The position numbers and the translations under genes were made by a program. The notes under the pieces were generated by a model. It worked only from the letters and a program-made list of their open reading frames with translations, was not told the DNA's origin and did no database searches. A stretch of DNA of 64,000 nt from Pseudomonas sp. PDM05 (GTDB lineage: Bacteria > Pseudomonadota > Gammaproteobacteria > Pseudomonadales > Pseudomonadaceae). Shown here piece after piece: positions 26,516 through 35,176 of this stretch (position 1 is the stretch's first letter; the number at the start of each line of letters is the position of its first letter). The stretch covers positions 1 to 64,000 of the forward strand of contig NZ_JACVAC010000021.1 of assembly GCF_014851685.1 (NCBI RefSeq), read 5' to 3'.

Positions 26516-27460
26516 ATGATTTTTCCGGTCCTTGATGGCCTCAAGCTACATAAAGTGTTGGTGCGCACCGTCAAAGAGTTCGTCGATGACGAGATGTCCA
26601 CCTACGCCTCGGCGCTGGCCTACCAGATGCTGTTTTCGCTGTTTCCCTTCCTGCTGTTTCTCATCGCCCTGATTGGTTTCCTGCACCTGCCCGATTTCTT
26701 CACCTGGCTGCGCCTGCAGTCGGAGCTGGTATTGCCGCCCCAAGCCCTGGAGCAGGTCAACCCGGTGATCGACCAGCTGCAGCAATCCAAGGGTGGGCTG
26801 CTGTCGGTGGGTATCGTGATTGCGCTGTGGACCGCTTCGGCGGGTGTGCGCCTGATGATGAGCGCAATGAACGCCGCCTACGACGTGGTCGAAGGCCGGC
26901 CGATCTGGAAGCGTTTTCCGCTGTCGATTTTCTACACCGTCGGCATTGCCGGCATGCTGCTGGCCGCTGCGGCGCTGATGGTGCTCGGCCCACAAGTGAT
27001 GGAATGGGTGGCGGGGCAGATCGGCATGCAGGAGTTCGTGGTCACCCTGTGGACCATCCTGCGCTGGCCGCTGATCGTGATCCTGCTGATGTTCGCCGTG
27101 GCCCTCATGTACTACGTGATGCCCGACGTAAAACAGAAATTCCGCTTCATCACCCCAGGCTCGGTATTGGCGGTGGTAGTGTGGATTGTCGCGTCCCTGG
27201 GCTTTGGCTACTACGTCAAGACGTTTGCCGATTACAACGCCATGTACGGCAGCATCGGTGCGATCATCGTGCTGCTCCTGTATTTCTACATTTCCGCCGC
27301 CGTGCTGCTGCTGGGGGCAGAGATGAATGCCGTGATCGAACACATGTCGGCTCAAGGCAAGGAGCCTGGCGCGAAGGATTTCGACGAGCCAGCCCATGAA
27401 AAACAGCATGTCTCCGGCCTCGGCCGGGACCATTCCAAGCCCACTACTGATGAAGTCTGA
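26516..27460 (+). CDS. YihY/virulence factor BrkB family membrane protein
   Basis: 314-residue inner-membrane protein with about six hydrophobic segments. The first reads ALAYQMLFSLFPFLLFLIAL near residue 35; others include YTVGIAGMLLAAAALMVLG and LLYFYISAAVLLLGAEMNAV. The family (once misnamed RNase BN) has no firmly established function. The ATG at 26516 is preceded by AAAGGAG. The hydrophilic C-terminal tail (KQHVSGLGRDHSKPT) is followed only 3 bp later by def, so they share a transcript. Confidence 0.88.
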   Translation: MIFPVLDGLKLHKVLVRTVKEFVDDEMSTYASALAYQMLFSLFPFLLFLIALIGFLHLPDFFTWLRLQSELVLPPQALEQVNPVIDQLQQSKGGLLSVGIVIALWTASAGVRLMMSAMNAAYDVVEGRPIWKRFPLSIFYTVGIAGMLLAAAALMVLGPQVMEWVAGQIGMQEFVVTLWTILRWPLIVILLMFAVALMYYVMPDVKQKFRFITPGSVLAVVVWIVASLGFGYYVKTFADYNAMYGSIGAIIVLLLYFYISAAVLLLGAEMNAVIEHMSAQGKEPGAKDFDEPAHEKQHVSGLGRDHSKPTTDEV

Positions 27461-27463
27461 TCG

Positions 27464-28003
27464 ATGATCCGTGAAATCCTGAAAATGGGCGACGAGCGCC
27501 TGCTGCGTATCGCGCCACCGGTGCCGCCGGAGATGTTCGACAGCCCCGAGCTGTGGCAATTGATCGACGACATGTTCCAGACCATGGAGCACGTCGGTGG
27601 TGTCGGCCTGGCCGCCCCGCAGATCGGCGTTGACCTGCAACTGGTGATCTTTGGTTTCGAGGCCAGCGAACGCTACCCGGAAGCGCCGCCGGTGCCGCAG
27701 ACCATCCTGATCAACCCGTTGATCACGCCGCTCAGTCCGGTGTTGGAGGAGGGGTATGAAGGCTGCCTGTCCGTGCCTGGCTTGCGTGGTGCGGTGAACC
27801 GTTACCAGCAGATTCGCTACGAGGGTTTCGACCCCAAGGGCGAGCCGATCGTACGGGTTGCCGACGGGTTCCATGCGCGGGTGGTGCAGCATGAATGCGA
27901 CCACTTGATCGGCCGGTTGTACCCTTCGCGGATTACCGATTTCAGCAAGTTCGGATTTATCGAAGTGATGTTCCCCGACATGGACCCCACGGCTGACGAT
28001 TAG
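27464..28003 (+). CDS. def: Peptide deformylase
   Basis: 179-residue zinc/iron hydrolase removing N-formyl groups from new proteins. All three motifs are present: GVGLAAPQIG, EGCLSVPG and QHECDHLIG (HExxH form HECDH instead of the commoner HEFDH/HEYDH). The start follows the YihY gene by 3 bp. It is not beside fmt, so it may be a secondary deformylase rather than the housekeeping copy; that is an inference from position. Confidence 0.92.
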   Translation: MIREILKMGDERLLRIAPPVPPEMFDSPELWQLIDDMFQTMEHVGGVGLAAPQIGVDLQLVIFGFEASERYPEAPPVPQTILINPLITPLSPVLEEGYEGCLSVPGLRGAVNRYQQIRYEGFDPKGEPIVRVADGFHARVVQHECDHLIGRLYPSRITDFSKFGFIEVMFPDMDPTADD

Positions 28004-28027
28004 CTTTCAAGCCCAATGAGGCAAAAC

Positions 28028-28117
28028 TGTGGGAGCGGGCTTGCTCGCGAATGCGGTGTTTCAGTCGACATATCAGGTGACTGGTACACCGCATTCGCGA
28101 GCAAGCCCGCTCCCACA
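28028..28117. repeat. REPIN
   Basis: Inverted TGTGGGAGCGGGCTTGCTCG halves (90 bp) between convergent def and the methyltransferase gene. Confidence 0.9.
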
Positions 28118-28140
28118 GTTGGAATGCACTTCAAATAGGT

Positions 28141-28959
28141 TTATTTGGCTGGCTTGACGAACCGCAACGTCAGCCGATCCGACTCGCCAATTGCCACATA
28201 CCTGGCCTTGTCCTGTTCGCCCAACTTCAACGTCGGCGGCAATGTCCACACTCCCGCCGGATAATCCTTGGTGTCCTTGGGGTTGGCGTTCACTTCACTC
28301 TGCGCCGCCAGCTTGAACCCGGCATCGGTGGCCAGTTTCACCACCTGGGCGGTGGTCAGGTAGCCGCTGTCCTTGATTGCTTCCAGGTCTGCTCCGTCCT
28401 TGGCCCGGTGATCTTCCACGCCCAGTACGCCACCGGGCTTGAGCACCTTGTAAAACGCGCTGAAGGTCGCGTCGGCGGTGCCCGCCAACACCCAGTTATG
28501 CACATTGCGAAAGGTCAGCACCGCATCCGCCGAGCCCGGCTTGCCGAACACCGGCGCCTTGGGATCGAACTCGACGACTTCGGCCTTGCCATACCGCGTC
28601 GGGTCTGCGGCGAATTTCTTCTTCAGGTTCTCTTTGGACGTACGCGCGTAGGCGCTGCTGCTCGCGGCCTGTACGGCAGCGATGTAATGCCCGTGGTCCT
28701 TGAGCAGCGGTGCCAGCAGCTCGCTGTACCAACCGCCGCCCGGGGTGATTTCGATCACGCTCTGTTTGGCGCCCAGGCCAAAGAATTCCAGGGTCTGTTG
28801 TGGATGGCGATAACCGTCGCGGGCGCTGTTGGCCGGGTCACGCCAGCTGCCGGCGAGTACGCTTTGGTACTGCTTGGCGCTGATCGGCGCGTCGGCGGCC
28901 TGGCTGAGGGGCGGGACGAGGAGGGCGGTGAGGCAGAAAGCTGCAAGCGTCGTTTTCAT
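28141..28959 (-). CDS. Exported class I methyltransferase-like protein
   Basis: 272-residue protein with a signal peptide at about residues 1-21 (MKTTLAAFCLTALLVPPLSQ, cleavage before ADAPIS). The SAM-binding pattern follows (VIEITPGGGWYSELLAPLLKD), with FRNVHNWVLAG and LKPGGVLGVEDH typical of class I methyltransferases. A methyltransferase fold behind a signal peptide is a recurring oddity in proteobacteria and the substrate is unknown. The start at 28959 has AGAGG upstream; ATG 28965 is an alternative. Confidence 0.8.
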   Translation of the reverse strand: MKTTLAAFCLTALLVPPLSQAADAPISAKQYQSVLAGSWRDPANSARDGYRHPQQTLEFFGLGAKQSVIEITPGGGWYSELLAPLLKDHGHYIAAVQAASSSAYARTSKENLKKKFAADPTRYGKAEVVEFDPKAPVFGKPGSADAVLTFRNVHNWVLAGTADATFSAFYKVLKPGGVLGVEDHRAKDGADLEAIKDSGYLTTAQVVKLATDAGFKLAAQSEVNANPKDTKDYPAGVWTLPPTLKLGEQDKARYVAIGESDRLTLRFVKPAK

Positions 28960-29019
28960 GATCATCCTCTGAGGGGGCCACTGTGTCGCCGAGGCTAGCA
29001 TGGGCCCTGTACCCACGGA

Positions 29020-29457
29020 TCACACATTATCCGAGGTCAACCTCACTAACGGTTCTAAGCCCATGGCGATCATCGGCTTGTTGCGTTTGTAGCGCACCAG
29101 ACGTTCGCTGAGGGATTGCGGTAGCAGTGTGTCCTGAGTGAATCCCATGCGTTGATACAACCCTTCCAGGTCCGGATGGCACAGCAGCCATACGGTGCCT
29201 TCGCACGCGGCCACCGCCTGCAGAATCAGGGTTGCCGCCAACCCCCGGCCGCGATAGGCCGGGTCTACAAACACCCCGGTCAACCACTGCCCGCCCACCA
29301 CCGGCGTGAGGCACAGGCCCGCGACAATCTCGCCGTCGCGTGCGACCCACAAACGCCCGCCCTTGAGCGCTTTCATCGAGCAATTGTGGCTGCGATAGAA
29401 CTTGTTCAGCAGCGGCCACAGGGGTTCTGCCAGTAGATCGATGGTCAACTCGGGCAT
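29020..29457 (-). CDS. GNAT N-acetyltransferase
   Basis: 145-residue GNAT acetyltransferase. Motif A for acetyl-CoA binding is VFVDPAYRGRGLAATLILQ near residue 78, followed by a motif B-like LEGLYQRMGF. The ATG at 29457 begins MPELTIDLLAEPLW. It lies 60 bp upstream of the methyltransferase gene on the same strand and divergent from the small Lys-rich gene. Substrate unknown. Confidence 0.85.
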   Translation of the reverse strand: MPELTIDLLAEPLWPLLNKFYRSHNCSMKALKGGRLWVARDGEIVAGLCLTPVVGGQWLTGVFVDPAYRGRGLAATLILQAVAACEGTVWLLCHPDLEGLYQRMGFTQDTLLPQSLSERLVRYKRNKPMIAMGLEPLVRLTSDNV

Positions 29458-29560
29458 GGTGTTCAGACGACGTGATGAAGGGGGCGCGATTATAAGCGCC
29501 TTCTGTCGGGCAATAGGTGGTATACCCAGTGTTACGTTCCCTGACAGTGGAGTACGCATC

Positions 29561-29677
29561 ATGGCCAAAGGTATGGATTCAAAGAAAGCCGCGAAGAAAA
29601 AACCGGCAAAAACCGCCGATGAAAAACGCGCCGACAAGAAAGCCAAGAAATCCGAGGGTGGTTTGTTCGGCCATTGA
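29561..29677 (+). CDS. 38-residue Lys-rich small protein
   Basis: Short gene starting MAKGMDSKKAAKKKPAKT at 29561 with GGAG 7 bases upstream. About half the residues are Lys or Ala, and it ends in GGLFGH. No fold or membrane segment is predicted by eye. The composition resembles small basic nucleic-acid-associated proteins, but no function is known to me. A terminator-like REP half follows 13 bp after the stop, which supports a real transcript end. Confidence 0.65.
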   Translation: MAKGMDSKKAAKKKPAKTADEKRADKKAKKSEGGLFGH

Positions 29678-29690
29678 GTTTCAAGCCTGA

Positions 29691-29714
29691 TGTGGGAGCT
29701 GCCTGGCTCCCACA
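29691..29714. terminator. REP-half hairpin
   Basis: TGTGGGAGC-TGCCTG-GCTCCCACA located between the Lys-rich gene and the convergent GST gene. Confidence 0.55.
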
Positions 29715-29732
29715 TGCTCATCCCATTTCAGC

Positions 29733-30335
29733 TCATTGAGCTTCTGCCGCCAGTGCCGCAATCACTGCCGGCCGCTGCCCGACCCTTTGTTCAAACGCCT
29801 GCAGCGCCGGCCATTCGCGCAGATCAATAGCGTGGAACGCCGCCCAGCGCAGCACCACGAACAGATAAGCATCCGCCACCGAATACTGCGAACCCAGCAG
29901 ATAGTCCTGGCGCTCCAACGTCTGCACCAGAATCGCAAAGCGCTTGAACAGTGTGGCCTGGAACATCGCCCGCACTTCGCCCTGGATCGCGCCGTTGAAG
30001 AACACCGCCAGCCCGCCATGGATCTCGGTGGCAATAAAATTCAGCCATTCCTGCAAGCGCACCCGCTCCCAGCTGCCATTGGCCGGGGCCAGTCCGGCGG
30101 CGGGTTTCAGGTCTGCCAGGTATTGCAGGATCGCGCTGGCTTCGGTCAACACCTGGCCGTTGTCCAGTTGCAGTGCCGCCACGTAGCCCTTGGGGTTGAT
30201 CTGTAGGAAGTCCTCACCGTTGGCCGTGGTTTTTGCCTGGTTATCCACCTTCACCAACTCAAATGGCAGCGCCAACTCCCGCAGCACGATGTGTGGGGCG
30301 AGGGAACAGGCGTGAGGGAAGTAATACAGTTTCAT
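29733..30335 (-). CDS. Glutathione S-transferase
   Basis: 200-residue GST. The thioredoxin-like N-terminal domain starts MKLYYFPHACSLAPHIVLRE with the catalytic Cys/Ser region typical of beta-class enzymes (PHACSLAPHI), contains the NPKGYVAAL motif near residue 47 and the TEASAILQYL glutathione site. The helical C-terminal domain follows with YLLGSQYSVADAYLF. Divergent from a LysR gene that may control it. Substrate unknown. Confidence 0.9.
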   Translation of the reverse strand: MKLYYFPHACSLAPHIVLRELALPFELVKVDNQAKTTANGEDFLQINPKGYVAALQLDNGQVLTEASAILQYLADLKPAAGLAPANGSWERVRLQEWLNFIATEIHGGLAVFFNGAIQGEVRAMFQATLFKRFAILVQTLERQDYLLGSQYSVADAYLFVVLRWAAFHAIDLREWPALQAFEQRVGQRPAVIAALAAEAQ

Positions 30336-30431
30336 CGAGGGCAGCTCCGTTGGATTTGCGTCAGTCTCGCGGGCATGACACCGTGCGTAAAATTAAACCT
30401 TCAGAGCCCTGCCATAAGGACAGCTACTGCC

Positions 30432-31301
30432 ATGATGAACCTGATGCACTGGCGCCTGCTGGTGGCCGTTGCCGACCACGGCAGCATCACCGCCGCCGCC
30501 GAGCACGTGGGCATGACCCAGTCCGCCGCCAGCCAGGCCATGGCAGGCATGGAGTCGACCCTGGGGGCGCAACTGTTTACCCGCGCGCCGCGCCAGACCT
30601 TGCCCACCGCCCTGGGCCTGAGTGTGATCGAGCAGGCGCGGGTGATGCTCGGCGCCTTGCAGGCGATTCGCAGCACCGTCGACGAAGCCAGGCCGATGTT
30701 GCGTGGAAGTCTTCGCATCGCCAGTTTCCCCATGGTGCTGGCGACGTTTCTGACGCCGCTGTTGCAGCGTTTCGCTCAACTGTACCCAGGCATCGACGTC
30801 ACCACCCTGGAAGTCACCGACAACGAAGTGAACACCTTGCTCGACGCCGGCCTGATCGATCTGGGCGTGGTGCTCAACCCCAAGCCGGAGCGCAATGCCA
30901 CGGTGTTGGGGCGCGACAACTGGCTGGCGGTGTTGCCGCAGGCGCATGCGCTGGCCCAGCGTCCGGCGGATGCCACGCTGACGCTGGAGGAGTTGTTGCA
31001 ACAGCCGTTTGTACTGGCCACTGGCGGCTGCACTGCCAATGCCCGCAGCCTGGCCGCCGAGGCGGGGCTGACTTTGGCTGATATTCGCGTGCAAGTGCGC
31101 GAATGGAGCAGCGCCTTCAGCCTGGTGCGTGATGGCATCGGCGTGACCCTGGTGCCCGAAGTGACACTGCCTGTCCAGCGCCAGGGCCTGCGGGTGATGC
31201 CACTGGCCGTGCCCCTGCACCGTGAGTTCTCTTTGGTGGCCTCGCAAACCTGCCCGCCCTCCGTCGCTGCCCGCGCGTTGTTGAAAACGCTGGCTGACTA
31301 G
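30432..31301 (+). CDS. LysR-type transcriptional regulator
   Basis: 289-residue LysR regulator. The winged HTH is in residues 1-62 (ITAAAEHVGMTQSAASQAMAGMESTLG), and the effector domain has the usual FPMVLATFLTPLLQRFAQLYP segment. It begins with consecutive ATGs at 30432 and 30435, with AAGGA at 30416-30420. It is divergent from the GST gene across 96 bp, which is the common target arrangement. Target and inducer unknown. Confidence 0.88.
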   Translation: MMNLMHWRLLVAVADHGSITAAAEHVGMTQSAASQAMAGMESTLGAQLFTRAPRQTLPTALGLSVIEQARVMLGALQAIRSTVDEARPMLRGSLRIASFPMVLATFLTPLLQRFAQLYPGIDVTTLEVTDNEVNTLLDAGLIDLGVVLNPKPERNATVLGRDNWLAVLPQAHALAQRPADATLTLEELLQQPFVLATGGCTANARSLAAEAGLTLADIRVQVREWSSAFSLVRDGIGVTLVPEVTLPVQRQGLRVMPLAVPLHREFSLVASQTCPPSVAARALLKTLAD

Positions 31302-31469
31302 TGGCCTTGCGTAGCGCCGAGCCCTGTCTATGCTCATCCAAAACCGATGATGACACTTGGCATATATAGCGTTTCGGATGGTTTGTTCCCCATGAAAAGC
31401 GTGCCAGCAGTATCCAACTGATGAATGGAATGCGCCTTCCAGGCGCCGGGACTCAAGGGTGATCTGACC

Positions 31470-32789
31470 ATGTTCAACCGCCATCACAAAGCCGATCTGC
31501 GCGAAATCGAACGTTTCTCCTGCGCCCTGACCGAAGCCAACGCCAAACTCGCCGCCATCAGCCGTTCGATGGCGATGATCGAGTTCGATCGCAATGGAGT
31601 GATCCTGGATGCCAACGACAACTTCTGCAAAACCATGGGTTACAGCGCCGAGGAAATTCGCGGCAAGCATCACCGGATTTTTTGCGACGAGGCCTACACC
31701 CAAACCGAGCCCTACGCCAAGCTCTGGCGCGACCTGGCGCGGGGGGAGGCCATCAGTGGCACCTTCATGCGCTTGAACAAGCACGGTGAGGAGGTCTGGC
31801 TTGAAGCCAGCTACATGCCGGTGCTGGACAGTGACAATCAGGTACAGAGTGTCATCAAGGTGGCGTCGGACATTTCCGCGCGGGTCCACCATGAACACGA
31901 AAACCAGAGCCTGATCGATGCCATCGGCCGCTCCATGGCGGTGATCGAGTTTACCCCGCAAGGGCAGATCCTCAACGCCAACGACAACTTCCTGCGCACT
32001 GTGCAGTACTCCTTGGACGAAATCATCGGCCAGCATCACAGCATGTTCTGCCACCGCAGCGAGGTCGAATCGCCCGCCTATAAGGCGTTCTGGGCCTCGC
32101 TGAACCGCGGCGAATATCACTCTCACCGCTTTGAACGCAAAAGCAAATACGGCAAGACGCTGTTTCTGGAAGCGTCCTACAACCCGATCTTCGACACCAA
32201 TGGGCGCCTGTACAAAGTGGTGAAGTTCGCCAGCGACATCACCGACCAGGTCTCGACCCTACGCAACGCTGCCGATTCGGCCCACGCCACATCGGTACAA
32301 AACGACGCCTGCGCGCGCAAAGGTTCGGAGGTGGTGCAGCAAACCGTGCAGATCATCGAAGAAATTTCCCAGGACTTGAACCAGGCCGCCGTGAGTATCG
32401 ACGCGGTGAGCAAGCAGTCGGACATCATCGGCGCCATCGTGCAGACCATCCGCAGCATTGCCGAGCAGACCAACATGCTCGCGCTCAATGCCGCCATTGA
32501 AGCCGCACGGGCAGGTGAGCATGGGCGCGGCTTTGCGGTGGTGGCCGATGAAGTGCGCAGCCTCGCGGGGCGCACCAGCCAGGCGACGGTGGAGATTGTC
32601 GACGTTGTACGCAAGAACCACGACCTTTCGCTGAGCGCGGTGTCGAGCATGCAATCGAGCCTGAGCCGCACGGGGCTGGGTGTGGAACTGGCGAATGAGG
32701 CAGGGCAGGTGATCCTGGAAATTCAGGAAGGGTCACGGCACGTGGTGGATGCGATCAGTCAGTTCAATTCGACCCTGCAACTGCAATAA
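31470..32789 (+). CDS. Soluble PAS-PAS methyl-accepting chemotaxis protein
   Basis: 439-residue chemoreceptor without membrane segments. Two PAS domains are repeated: about residues 28-140 (MAMIEFDRNGVILDANDNF) and 150-262 (MAVIEFTPQGQILNANDNF), each ending in a PAC-like region. The signalling domain follows at about 300-425 with the tip region IAEQTNMLALNAAIEAARAG and FAVVADEVRSLAGRT. Architecture equals Aer-2/BdlA-like proteins; BdlA in P. aeruginosa controls biofilm dispersal. Its paralogue at 55908-57227 has the same length. No clear promoter recognised. Confidence 0.88.
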   Translation: MFNRHHKADLREIERFSCALTEANAKLAAISRSMAMIEFDRNGVILDANDNFCKTMGYSAEEIRGKHHRIFCDEAYTQTEPYAKLWRDLARGEAISGTFMRLNKHGEEVWLEASYMPVLDSDNQVQSVIKVASDISARVHHEHENQSLIDAIGRSMAVIEFTPQGQILNANDNFLRTVQYSLDEIIGQHHSMFCHRSEVESPAYKAFWASLNRGEYHSHRFERKSKYGKTLFLEASYNPIFDTNGRLYKVVKFASDITDQVSTLRNAADSAHATSVQNDACARKGSEVVQQTVQIIEEISQDLNQAAVSIDAVSKQSDIIGAIVQTIRSIAEQTNMLALNAAIEAARAGEHGRGFAVVADEVRSLAGRTSQATVEIVDVVRKNHDLSLSAVSSMQSSLSRTGLGVELANEAGQVILEIQEGSRHVVDAISQFNSTLQLQ

Positions 32790-32794
32790 CACCC

Positions 32795-32924
32795 GTAGTG
32801 AGCGGGCTTGCCCGCGCTGGGCGGCGCAGCCGCCCCAAATCCAGGCACCTCGGTCTTCCTGATCCACCGCGGCGATCTGTTTGGGGTGGCTTCGCCGCCC
32901 GGCGCGGGCAAGCCCGCTCACTAC
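32795..32924. repeat. REP-like inverted repeat, second family
   Basis: GTAGTGAGCGGGCTTGCCCG ... CGGGCAAGCCCGCTCACTAC encloses further dyad sequence (GGCGGCGCAGCC). It differs from the main TGTGGGAGCG family by its outer bases. It lies between convergent genes. Confidence 0.8.
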
Positions 32925-32934
32925 GGGTTGCGTT

Positions 32935-33423
32935 TTAGATTGCGGCGAGGGTTTCTTTTACGCTTTGAGCCGGGTCAGTGGCCTTGGCGGCAACCTGCTG
33001 CTCTTGCTGCTGCTTCAAGCGCTCGGCCACTTGCTTGGAAATCGCGTCCTGCTTTTCCTGCGTCATGTTCTGCACATCCGCTTCGGTCAAACCCTGTTCC
33101 TTGAGCAATTGTTCACGGATACGCTCGGCCGGAGTCTTGCTCATGTAATCGGTGAATTCCGAACGTGCCGCCGACGTGGCATTGACCGCTGGAACATCCG
33201 TGGTTGCCGCCTGCAACTGCACGCGGGTCTTGGCGAAGGCTTCGTCGATACGGTCGGCGGCCTTGTCCAGTTCCCTCTGCGCGGCCGGCACGGTAATGCT
33301 CTGCTGCGCCGCTTGCACCGCACCGCTGTACAGCGCGCTGGCGGCGGCGTTGGCGGGGTCCATATCGGAGCGCTTGAGCTGCTGGAGGGTCGTCACAGCT
33401 TGGGTGTTGTTGTTAACCAGCAT
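32935..33423 (-). CDS. Hypothetical helical protein
   Basis: 162-residue hydrophilic protein, rich in Ala and Gln, with no signal peptide or membrane segment. I recognise no domain. The middle (YMSKTPAERIREQLLKEQGL) and the C-terminus (SKQVAERLKQQQEQQVAAKA) are probably helical and coiled-coil forming. The first part (MLVNNNTQAVTTLQQLKRSD) resembles proteins sometimes exported by atypical routes, but that is speculative. Likely monocistronic. Confidence 0.65.
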   Translation of the reverse strand: MLVNNNTQAVTTLQQLKRSDMDPANAAASALYSGAVQAAQQSITVPAAQRELDKAADRIDEAFAKTRVQLQAATTDVPAVNATSAARSEFTDYMSKTPAERIREQLLKEQGLTEADVQNMTQEKQDAISKQVAERLKQQQEQQVAAKATDPAQSVKETLAAI

Positions 33424-33518
33424 GATCGGTCACCTGGGGAAATGTTCGTGTGCCACAGGTAGAGCAAATAGCGTGCCGATGATGAAGTGCCTATCAACGT
33501 GGCGGCTGGCCAATGAAA

Positions 33519-33556
33519 GCGGCAAAAAATGGCGGGTACGGGCCAATTTTTGCCGC
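33519..33556. terminator. Terminator-like hairpin
   Basis: GCGGCAAAAA pairs with TTTTTGCCGC, with an internal GGC/GCC pair. It lies downstream of the small gene 33580-33999 on the minus strand and upstream of the preceding gene. Confidence 0.5.
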
Positions 33557-33579
33557 AGCGCTGCCAGATCTTGCCTTCT

Positions 33580-33999
33580 TCATACGGTGCGAATGTCAAA
33601 GTCTCCTTTGAACGAATGGTCGGTGCCATCAACTTGCGCCACTACGTCGAATGTACCCGATGCGCAGCCCTTGGTCTGGTCGTAAGTGGTCAGATTGAGC
33701 ATGCCACTTTTTGCCGGATAAGAGGTTCGTTGGCCGCTGCTTGTCTGGCGAAAGTAGCTCACCCGGACAGTGTCTGGAAACGGTTGCGGTACTGGAATAG
33801 GGCCTGGAACTACGTTACCGGGGAAGTCGATCTGGATGCCGGTAAAGCTATTGTTCTGGGTTGGTTGCAGGCCACTCAGCGTGACGCCTCTGGTTCCCGT
33901 GGGCGATTGGCGATAGCTGACATCGGTGGTGTTGATCTCGCCTTCGAAGGCAGTGGAATTCAGCCAACCCTCAGAGGCGTTAGGGGTGCTTTGTGTCAT
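33580..33999 (-). CDS. Small unknown protein behind lux-box-like site
   Basis: 139-residue protein with no signal peptide, rich in Thr, Ser, Gly and Asp and likely all-beta. No known domain is recognised. The C-terminus GTFDVVAQVDGTDHSFKGDF resembles the end of the protein at 35177-35593 (KSNFISNRDGANEKFAIEF) in spacing of Gly and aromatic residues, suggesting distant paralogy. A strong AAGGAGAGG precedes the ATG, and an ACTGTCA-N4-TGACAGT palindrome lies 83 bp upstream. See findings. Confidence 0.6.
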   Translation of the reverse strand: MTQSTPNASEGWLNSTAFEGEINTTDVSYRQSPTGTRGVTLSGLQPTQNNSFTGIQIDFPGNVVPGPIPVPQPFPDTVRVSYFRQTSSGQRTSYPAKSGMLNLTTYDQTKGCASGTFDVVAQVDGTDHSFKGDFDIRTV

Positions 34000-34082
34000 G
34001 TTCCTCTCCTTTTTTTGACGCCGCCGCTGCCCGATATGGACTAGCGGGCTCAGCAGTAAAGCGTCGTAAAAAGGCGGGGTCT

Positions 34083-34100
34083 ACTGTCAGAACTGACAGT
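34083..34100 (-). promoter_or_regulatory. Lux-box-like palindrome 1
   Basis: ACTGTCA-GAAC-TGACAGT is a perfect inverted repeat with CT-N12-AG form. On the minus strand it is followed by AGAC and, 22 bases after its end, TTTACT, which could be a -10 element placing the palindrome centre near -43. It lies 83 bp before the start of gene 33580-33999. Confidence 0.55.
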
Positions 34101-34220
34101 TGTTTCATCTGGCTGACGAAGGGTACCCCACGGGTCTGCAAGGACCTCGTCAGTCAAATGCCATGGGCGATCCAGCGTTTCGAGCGTCTCGAAAAGCCCT
34201 TTCCCGGTGCTGTCCTTCGC

Positions 34221-34853
34221 TCAGTTATGCCCGTCGAGGGCAAACGCCTGGAAACCCGGCCGTTGGCTGAGGCGTTGGTAATACGCCTCGACGGCCGGGT
34301 AGCGCGGATGCTCCAGCGGCGCGTTGCGCCAGCGGTGCACCGACAGGCCGACGAGGATGTCGGCCAGGGTGAACTCATCTCCAGCCACGTAGGCACCGGT
34401 CTTGAGCAACTGTTGTTCGAGCAGGCCCATCTTGCTGTTCCAGGCTTGCACACCGGCCTGGATGCGCTGCGGGTCCTGGTAATCGGGGTGCTGGCGTACC
34501 AGTGCATGGAACGCGTAGCCCCAGGACGGGTTGAGTTCGGTGGCTTGCCAATCCATCCATTGCTCGACGCGCGCCCGTGGCGCGGGTTCGGCGGGCAGCA
34601 GGTCATGGCGTTCGTAGAGGCCCACGAGGTAACGGCAGATGGTGTTGGATTCCCACAGCACACCGTGATCGTCGATCAGCACGGGCACCTGGGCGTTGGG
34701 GTTCAGGGCGAGGAACTTGGGGGATTGGGTGGGGGTGTAGCCGATGCCCCAGTCTTCGCGCTTGTAGTCGATGCCGAGTTCCTGGCAGGTCCACAGCACT
34801 TTGCGCACGTTGATGGAGGAAGTGCGGCCCAAGATTTTCAGAGAATGTCCCAT
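34221..34853 (-). CDS. Glutathione S-transferase
   Basis: 210-residue GST. N-terminal thioredoxin-like domain starts MGHSLKILGRTSSINVRKVL, with NPNAQVPVL and WESNTICRYL glutathione-binding motifs, and a helical C-terminal domain (FTLADILVGLSVHRW). The ATG at 34853 is preferred although the frame is open upstream. It lies between the two lux-box-associated genes, but has normal composition for the genome and no such site of its own. Substrate unknown. Confidence 0.88.
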   Translation of the reverse strand: MGHSLKILGRTSSINVRKVLWTCQELGIDYKREDWGIGYTPTQSPKFLALNPNAQVPVLIDDHGVLWESNTICRYLVGLYERHDLLPAEPAPRARVEQWMDWQATELNPSWGYAFHALVRQHPDYQDPQRIQAGVQAWNSKMGLLEQQLLKTGAYVAGDEFTLADILVGLSVHRWRNAPLEHPRYPAVEAYYQRLSQRPGFQAFALDGHN

Positions 34854-35176
34854 GGTGCTTTCCTTGCGGTGGAGAGCAGCCAATCTAGCAGTGGACAGCA
34901 GCGACGGCGAGTGCGCACTGTCTATTTCTTTCTCACTGGAACCCAGATCCTTCAACTATTGTTGACGGATCTGCTCGCGATGGATGTTCTCATGCAGTCT
35001 GTTAATTCGGAGTGCATCGATGGAACTGGCGCGATGATTTCGGCAAGGCGTGGCCTGTCGTAGGCCACGTCTTATTGCGAGCAGTTATATAATGCAGCGA
35101 AGTTGCGACGTGCTTGATAAGCTGAGTGTCGGTATTCTCATCTGATAAAATCTTTGTTGAAAAGGTGGTTGTGTTT
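34854..35176. other. Intergenic region with hairpin, no gene
   Basis: 323 bp with no credible gene. It holds a CGTGGCCT-GTCGT-AGGCCACG hairpin at 35049-35069, terminator-like for the minus-strand gene at 35177 or structural only. From about 35080 the sequence becomes visibly AT-richer than the rest of the window. Confidence 0.5.

Noticed and set aside
34172..34194. TTTCGAG-CGT-CTCGAAA hairpin near the second GST gene
   Set aside because: Short stem without T-run in the relevant direction; not supported as terminator or operator.
33993..35063. 356-codon plus-strand frame across the GST gene
   Set aside because: It is antisense to the GST and intergenic sequence, with no motif; the GST on the minus strand is clear.
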